From Cephalotrichum gorgonifer (lineage: Eukaryota > Ascomycota > Sordariomycetes > Microascales > Microascaceae), in NCBI GenBank assembly GCA_900312665.1, contig ONZQ02000001.1, forward strand, positions 4,024,560 through 4,088,559: 64,000 nucleotides of DNA, given 5' to 3'. The stretch's first letter is position 1. Every line of letters starts with the position of its first letter. The position numbers and the translations under genes are program-made. Of the stretch, positions 57,205-64,000 are shown piece after piece. A model generated the notes under the pieces. That model searched no databases. It worked only from the letters and a program-made list of their open reading frames with translations, and was not told where the DNA came from.

Positions 57205-60200
57205 CAGAAAAAGGCATGGCGGGAAATGTACCCGTCGGTGAGTATCTTACGAGGGCGACGCACACATACACCACCAGGTCGAGAGAAAGAGACTCCCAAC
57301 TTACACCTCTTCAGTACTAGTTCCCAAGTACCACCTACCGTTTTCTCACCAATCCCACCAAAGCCAAGCCAATTTTTCTACGTGGCAAACCCCGCATGGG
57401 GGGGAAAAATCTTGACAAGGGGAATGAAAGAAAGAAAAAAAAATCAGCCAGTCATGTCGCTTGCGAAGGGGGGGGAAGCCGGCATTACTAGTCTCTTCGT
57501 GAGAGGGGCAACACACACACACATGTGGTAGACGGGACGAGCGAAAGAGGGAATGCTTCGTTTGTGGCCTAGCGCCGCCCGCCGCGGTGCCGAGACCATG
57601 CCTATCCTGGCCACTGAAACAGGGCCGGAATGTTCCCTAAGCAAGGCACCAGGGGGTGGCGCCGACGCTATTGGAACGACATGCGTGAGGGAGGGGCTGC
57701 TCGGCAGCTTTGTGACCGCACACACGCTCTCTTACTGGTACTCGTACGTAGCATCCCGAGCCTGCAAGTAGTATTTCGCCCTGCCGGCGGGTTGAGGTGG
57801 AATATTGAAAAAAAAAAGAAGAATAAAGAAGAGGGAGGAAAAAAAAGAGGCGCTCACGCCACCCCGAAAGGGATGGGTGGATCTTTTCTTCTCCCTTCCT
57901 CTTTCTCTTCCTCTTCTTCATCTCTCCACCAGGACTTTGCTCATCTTGCAATTAGATGCGATCCAGTCATATCGGCCCCTTTGCTCCGTATTTGAACTTC
58001 CTCAGAAGAGACCATGAAGGAGATATGTAGAGATTCCGGTGAGCTGGAGTCCCGCCTGACATTGTAATAGTATTGCATGGGCCATCGTTTCCTGCCATGT
58101 CGGAATAACTATGACTACCGTACCCATGGCGGGGGTGGGTAGGTAGGTGTACTTTTTTGCTCCTCTCCCTCCCTTGGGCAGATAGGAAGAAATGGAGGAA
58201 TGGATGTTCCGCAACATGCATGTGGAGACCGACCAAACATTCGCCCGAGTATTTGATTTGTATGTAAGAGCTCTTGAGACCTTGAGTGCCTCGGCGGTAT
58301 CGGAGGAATCAAATTCCTTCACTTTTTAGAATTTTCTTCTTCTTTTCTTCTCATTACGTGCTACCGGAGTTACCCTCACCACCCTCCCTCAAACTCCCTG
58401 CATCAAACGTGACCACCGGCGAGGTCCCCCGGCCTTCCACAGCCCGGGGCGTCTCAGGACCAGCGGGCGTACAAGCATTTGTTAGGCCCAAGTGGCAAGG
58501 CTCTCGTGTACCCTCAGTGTCCGGGCCAGGGATGGAAACAAATTCGGCCCAGCATGCGCTATTTGGATCAGGCCGACAAACGGGCTCGTTATTAATAGCA
58601 TTAATTGCATGTGTAGGCCGCCCTGGACGGGCAGGCCGTACACGTACGAGGTACTCGTAATGTAAAATAAACAATTCCAAAGTGCCAAGGGAGCCAGCGA
58701 CCATCCAAGGACACATTTAGGCCTAAATGGCCGTTGTTGGCAGGGGAGGTAATGGCAGGGAGAAAACCAGGGAGGCGGGAGTGTCAAGTCACACATATCA
58801 GTCTCGAGTCTTACTCGAATGTACATGTCAGTGTCAGGTGACACATCATCTTTCTGCCCAAAGAAGCTTTGCCACGAATCGGTACCTTGCACATGCAGGC
58901 ACAGTCTAACTAGGGCGGGGCCGGGGATGGGAATGGGGACAGGCACACAAATCCCCCCTCCTTATACCATCAAAGGGCTCGGGAACTCGCGCTGTCGTGG
59001 TGCTCTTTTGTTCATTTGGTTCGTTCTGATTAGGCACGGTCATGCATGCACACCGTTTGTGCCTGGTCGGTAGTTGGCTCGGGGCGCCCTACAGTACTTG
59101 TACAAAGTACGGTTCCCAACATCCTGGGGGTCAATACAACTGTGAGAGAGAGCGGCCAACCTGTACAACTAGCAGCGCCTAGTGGTCTGTCATGGGACGC
59201 CCAATAGCGCTTCGTCAGATGTGAGTCTGTTTGGTAGGGCCGGCGAGCTGAAATGGGCCGGGCATAGCTTGGGCGGGGGAAGGGAAATTAACATAGAGAG
59301 AAAATGAGGAAACCATCCAAATTTTCCGTCCACCATCGCTCCCAGGGGAATCCTTCTTAGGGCTGAGAGCGAATCCGGAAATTTTGCTGCAGCACTGCCG
59401 GGTCCGTTCCCCGCCACTTGCCCTGTGCGTACCGCCGTCCCAGGATCCCGGGATCCCGGAAGCCATCCCGCGCAGTGGTAGCATTGCGACCCCGGGAGAA
59501 AGCTGCTCGCGTGCCCAACGTCCGCAGCAGACGTGGCGATAATAACGAAAGAAGCGAGGGAAAAAAAAAAAAAAAAGAAGAAGAGCCGACAGGGCGGGGA
59601 GAGGAGGAGATGTAGCGGTCCCCAGATGGACCACGCCCTGATCTTACACACACCAGAAATTCTCACGCGGGCCGACATCGAGAGAAAACGAGCGACGGAT
59701 GGCTCCCACAGAGTCCGGTCCTGAGTCCGAGCCGAGGCCCATGTTTTGCCTACCCACCCATACTTGTAATACGTCATGGGGTAATATTTTCGGGTGTCTA
59801 AGCTAGCGGGCGAGGCTTTTCAGCTAGGAAACAGGCATTCGGTCAGTGCGCGCGAAGCGATTTTTTTTTAGTGGGCGGCAATGCCGGACTCAAGTGGTCG
59901 ACGCTAGCCAAATCAGATGATACTCCGATCGTCAGGGTCGAAAGACTTTCGTCCCTCTTTTTCTTTGGCACCTGTTTAGTCCTTCGTGAGGAGCGCTCGT
60001 GTCCACTGTTCTGCTGCTAAAACAATTATCTGCCGATTTGCCGATGTAGCCGACGTAGCCAGGCGGACGTGCACTCGGTACTCCGGAGTCTCGTTCTTCG
60101 GCCATTTCCATTGGCCAAGCAGGCAGAGTCTCTGGTATGAAAACTCTTATCTTTTCACAGGGAGAGCAGGGAGAGCACCGAAACTGCTCCCCACTAGCGA

Positions 60201-63200
60201 GGGCGCCTCCGCCGGCGACACTAGCATCGCCAGTTTTTGCTTTCAAAGGACACAAGAATCCAAGACACGACCAAGAATCTCGGCCACATATGGACGCCTT
60301 TACCAGATAGTCCGATGCCGCCTTGATCCTACCTTGTTCAGAAGTGTACCTCCAGGTGCCCTGGATATGAGTCCGAGACAATATCGAATCGGAACGAACA
60401 CAGACGGCTCCAGCTCTAGCTCCTAGTAGTGGTGAGGGACAACCACCAAGAACACCTACACAGAGAAGGTCAGCCCATGATACATCTTCGTGAAACCCCA
60501 CCCGATCCTCACTGGCTACAAGGCAAGTGGTGCCTGGGTGTATGTAGAGCCGCTGACCCTTCAGCCCACGCCCACGGACCCCCCCCCCCCCCCCCCCTCC
60601 CCCCCAAAGCTAGAGTCTGATGCCACTTTCTACTCCTATTGAGGGTTCGCCCCCAGCTGTGTCACTTACATGCCGTCCAAGCGCTGTGTGTATAAAGCAG
60701 ACACGCCATTGATTAGGGGCATAGGACAGGTTAACACCAGTCAGGCCTACGGGGCGCCTTACCTGCTAGCCTCGCATTGAAGGGAATATTTCAAGGAGCG
60801 TGGCCTCGCCAAGGACACAAGCCAAACGGTTTTAGGTGCGTTGTATGGTATCCCCATACTTCTGTAACTTGGAGTACGAGTATGTAGGAGAATGGAGAAA
60901 GGTGCCTGGTTGTCGGAGTCATTCTCTCTTAGTAGATTGCTAATAGCAGCCCTCGCGGCCTCGTATAAGTGACTTTGGGATCTCCTGTTGTTGTTATCCG
61001 GACCCATTGCTGAGCCCAGCCGTCATCATAAGTGTCAGCAATCCACTGGGCCAAAAGTGTACAAGACACCCTGTGCAGTGCTCCTAGACGGGTAGATCCT
61101 ACATATCCCCATACGCCAACATAACCAGTCTTGACCCGACGGCCGTGCGATCGATTTTGATAAGTCTGGGGAGGTGGTGTCTAGGCCACTGAGGGGACGG
61201 CTGTTGTCTCACTTTCATCCTTGATCCATCCGTAGCTACCATCGTCAGTATACCCAACATTAGCATTGTCTATCGGGGGATATACTCCTCAGTCCTCAAC
61301 TACCTATTCGCCGAATAGCTGGGTAGCTACAAGCCTGGTGGTGATACATTAGATGATATTGAGACGGCGTCCGGCGCTCGTAAGCGCATTGTCGAGTGCA
61401 TTTCCCGTCCCTTACAGCAAAGAAAGAGACACTAGGGCGCGAAAGAGACGACATTGTCCCATATGTGGAAGACAACCGAGCGGAGCCCCTGGCTGTCGAG
61501 ACCGTCATAGGATGACAAAGAGACTAGCCTGGTGAGCATTCCGTTCGGAAATAACCGGTACAACTACTTATCTAACATCAGGTCGAGAGGGGTGGAGGGT
61601 CTGAGGAGTCTGTGACGTATTCCGGACCTTCGGCTCGACGGAGAGGCTCATCGGCTGGTCGCCATATCACCTCTCCCTTCCCCGTAGGGTCCAGCCTATA
61701 TAGAATCCAGGCGAGACCGCTGTTGGATTGTCGCATCCCCCTCTTGATTCCGCGCAGATACGATGCTGAGACACTGGAGCGTAAGGTCTTAAACTGACCG
61801 ATGTGCATCTAGCGGTTGAGCGGCATCCCGATCGCATCAGGCCATCGTCAGTATCGAATGTGGTGACCATCGCCGATTATTATTGTTGTAAGACAAAAAG
61901 GGTCCGTGAGTGAGATAGCCTGTCTGTCCTAGAGTGACAAACGGACCATCGAACCTGGTGGACTTCCCTTCCGAGATATTGGTACGGGATTGCCATTGAT
62001 TGCTTGTATGACTGCGAGCCGAGGCAGACGCTCCGGAGCGGAAAGCTGGTGCCGTACTCGTAGTCACTAATAATATCACTGGCCTCGGCAAGCCGTAAGA
62101 GTCGGAGAAAACTCTCTCGCACCATGAACTCCCATCAGCTGTCTCGTACGCCCACGAACCCACAAAAGTAGTCCGTGGACGAATAAGATGGAGCGCAAGT
62201 AAAGTGTGAGAGGGCCGTATCGCTGCTTCCAAACCTCGGACTGGAGATAATTATATTGCTTAGTACGGAGAGGCTAAGTGGGGGAAGGTGTGAGGCAAGT
62301 GAGTCTGCCTGACAAACCAAGGTGAAATATGTGAAGGGGCAGGTACGAAGTACAGCGAGCAGTACCAGATTCGAGTAGTCTGACGGCGGCATGGCACAAT
62401 CATACAAGCACGAGTAGTACCGACTTGTAAAGATGAGAGAGAGAGAAAGGTCGCGCTCATCTTTTTTTTGGGCAATATCCGAGACTCTTCACGCCAGCAT
62501 TGAAGTCTCTTTACGCCACTATCCAAACGAGGCAACTTCCCTGTCGACCATTTTCTCCATGTTTTAGTATTAGTGATACTCGTAAACTTTACTTTGGTAC
62601 TTGTGTCCCTCGTTACCCGGTATTTATCATCTGATGCCAATTTTTAATATGGACAGGGGTACTCTTGGCTGACACCAGCCCTAACCTGGGAAGGTGCCGC
62701 CAGCTATTTTGGGAATGTCCGCCAAGCCCGAGCTAAGGAATACGGGATCGCCTTTCTCCGCTCCCTGTGCCCGCCAATTGTGGTGTTGACGTCTGACTGG
62801 ACGGATTTGGGTAGCGCATCAAGTGGAGGGAAAAAGTCCCTCAGTCAACACGGGTGCTATTCCTGTAAGTGCCCAACCTGGAAACTCTGACTAGTAGCCA
62901 GCTGTGGTTGTGTGTGGCGTATGGCTTTGCAAGCATGGGTGGTTAGAGCCAAGCCTGCATTATTAGCTGTTGGGCTGGATTCGCTCTTGATGTTGGGGTG
63001 GTTGGTGGTTGGTGGTAGCCGATACCACGTAACATGTGTCTGTCGCCTGTTCGCAGATGGCGGCCCGTTATCTTTGATCGCTGACGTCTACTTGCACCTG
63101 CGACAACAGACCGAATTTTCCCATTCGGACTTTTGCATCGCCTGAGCGGGGGATCGGCCGGTCAGACGTGGCCGCGACCAGCGACCAACAAGTTCCCTTG

Positions 63201-63801
63201 ATGCCGGATGAGCTACGAGGACTCTTGGCGGAGTGTGGAGTGCTGAAATTTTTCGATCATGAATTTCGCCGATAGAAACACGGGATCCTTCTCCCCATGA
63301 CATCACACCACCCGCCGGCGCTGGTAAGGATTTTTTGTCTCGGACCCAAGGGGAAAGAAACCGGACCTGGACCAGAACAGACCCAGTTAAGCGCACCAAG
63401 TACGACCCATGGGGTACCACGTATGAGGATACCCAGGCGCCATGTTCAATTGTGGGCCAGCCTACAGCCCTGGTACCCCATCTTGGGAAGCTTGATGAGT
63501 TAGGCGACTGGGCGCTCGGCACTCACAGCAGGTGACCCGATTCCAACGGTCCGTTCCTCGTGTTGTCCACCCACACAGACCCTCCTAAGGCTTGTGCGAG
63601 TACGAGTATGAAGACTCCGGCACAATTTCCGCGCAGGCGGATGCCGCGACTGGGGCGGAGAGGATGGGTACGATTCGCGATACTATTCATAGTGTCAACC
63701 GCCCTGGAGCTAGGTCACAAACCTCGTAGGAGGACTGAAGCTGAACCTACACATACAGACAGACAGGTACAAGTATATTCAAAGCGGATACTCGGTACTT
63801 T

Positions 63802-63819
63802 GGATACGGATACGGATAC
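63802..63819. repeat. GGATAC hexamer tandem (three copies)
   Basis: Three perfect GGATAC units run directly into GGAGTACGAG, linking this hexamer array to the dispersed TACGAG motif. Confidence 0.85.
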
Positions 63820-64000
63820 GGAGTACGAGTGTCTTGTCGATGACATCGTCGTGTGTCCCAGGGCCCCACACTTTCTCGGGCTGCCCAGAGCCGACTACCC
63901 TGTTCTACCGAGGAGACGTCGTATCATATCACTTCTATGAGCTGGTTCTAAGTAAGCTATCGAAAAAGTAGGACACGAGCGGTGAGGTGGGGATGGGCTC

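Larger units (their letters stand above)
56960..64000. other. 7-kb gene-poor region to the window end
   Basis: Apart from the promoter of the secreted-protein gene I see no supportable gene. Open frames reach 195 codons but lack domain character. The stretch carries nine dispersed octamers (57739-63775), a C20 run near 60580, CA runs near 57515 and a GGATAC array at 63802-63819. Confidence 0.55.

Noticed and set aside
59190..60501. Two minus-strand open frames of about 190 codons.
   Set aside because: Low-complexity and composition-driven, with no splice structure or recognisable motif; the first runs through a long A-run.
10329..64000. Possible secondary-metabolite cluster, intact transposon or CRISPR array.
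   Set aside because: No synthase, transposase, reverse transcriptase or regularly spaced repeat array was found anywhere in the window.

Overview
The window is nuclear DNA of a filamentous ascomycete (Pezizomycotina). Short GT-AG introns of about 50-160 nt interrupt most genes. The conserved proteins are eukaryotic and fungal in type: a Zn2Cys6 regulator, a NACHT-WD40 NLR, NOP16, VPS54 and MCM5. Most coding exons have GC-rich third codon positions. A Sordariomycete is my best guess, but it is inference from the protein style, not from a database search. The assembly is contiguous except for one 20-N gap inside a poly-C run at 20038-20057.

Layout. 0-10.3 kb: CBF5 (+, 5' end cut by the window edge), the APC/C TPR subunit CDC16/APC6 (-), a mitochondrial CYC2-like flavoprotein (+) and a Zn2Cys6 transcription factor (-). 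10.3-26.0 kb: a 15.6-kb stretch with no gene I can support, carrying poly-C runs, short tandem repeats and most copies of a dispersed TAC(T)YGTA motif. 26.0-33.0 kb: a TDA3-like FAD oxidoreductase (-), then a NACHT/WD40 NLR-like receptor (-) in an accessory-looking neighbourhood. 34.5-42.4 kb: glutathione peroxidase (+), a vacuolar-type MFS transporter (+), a MARVEL-domain membrane protein (+) and ribosome biogenesis factor NOP16 (-). 42.4-46.7 kb: a second gene-poor stretch. 46.7-57 kb: a DHDPS-family aldolase (+), MCM5 (-), VPS54 (+, divergent from MCM5 across an intergenic region with ACGCGT boxes) and a small secreted protein (-). 57-64 kb: a third gene-poor stretch.

The genes do not form one pathway. 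Most are independent housekeeping genes: rRNA pseudouridylation (CBF5), 60S assembly (NOP16), replication licensing (MCM5), mitosis (APC6), retrograde vesicle tethering (VPS54) and peroxide defence (GPX). The regulator, NLR, MFS transporter and secreted protein are more lineage-variable. I see no secondary-metabolite cluster, no intact transposon, no complete rRNA or tRNA gene and no CRISPR array.

The most unusual signal is not a gene. Two related octamers, TACTCGTA and TACTTGTA (either strand), occur about 59 times by eye, roughly fifteen times the chance expectation, and all lie outside coding exons. They look like one- to three-unit fragments of a hexanucleotide repeat. The NLR gene, with 42-residue WD40 repeats that are nearly identical to one another, is the most interesting protein-coding locus. 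Exon boundaries were set by hand from reading frame, GT-AG signals and protein continuity; no transcript data were available.
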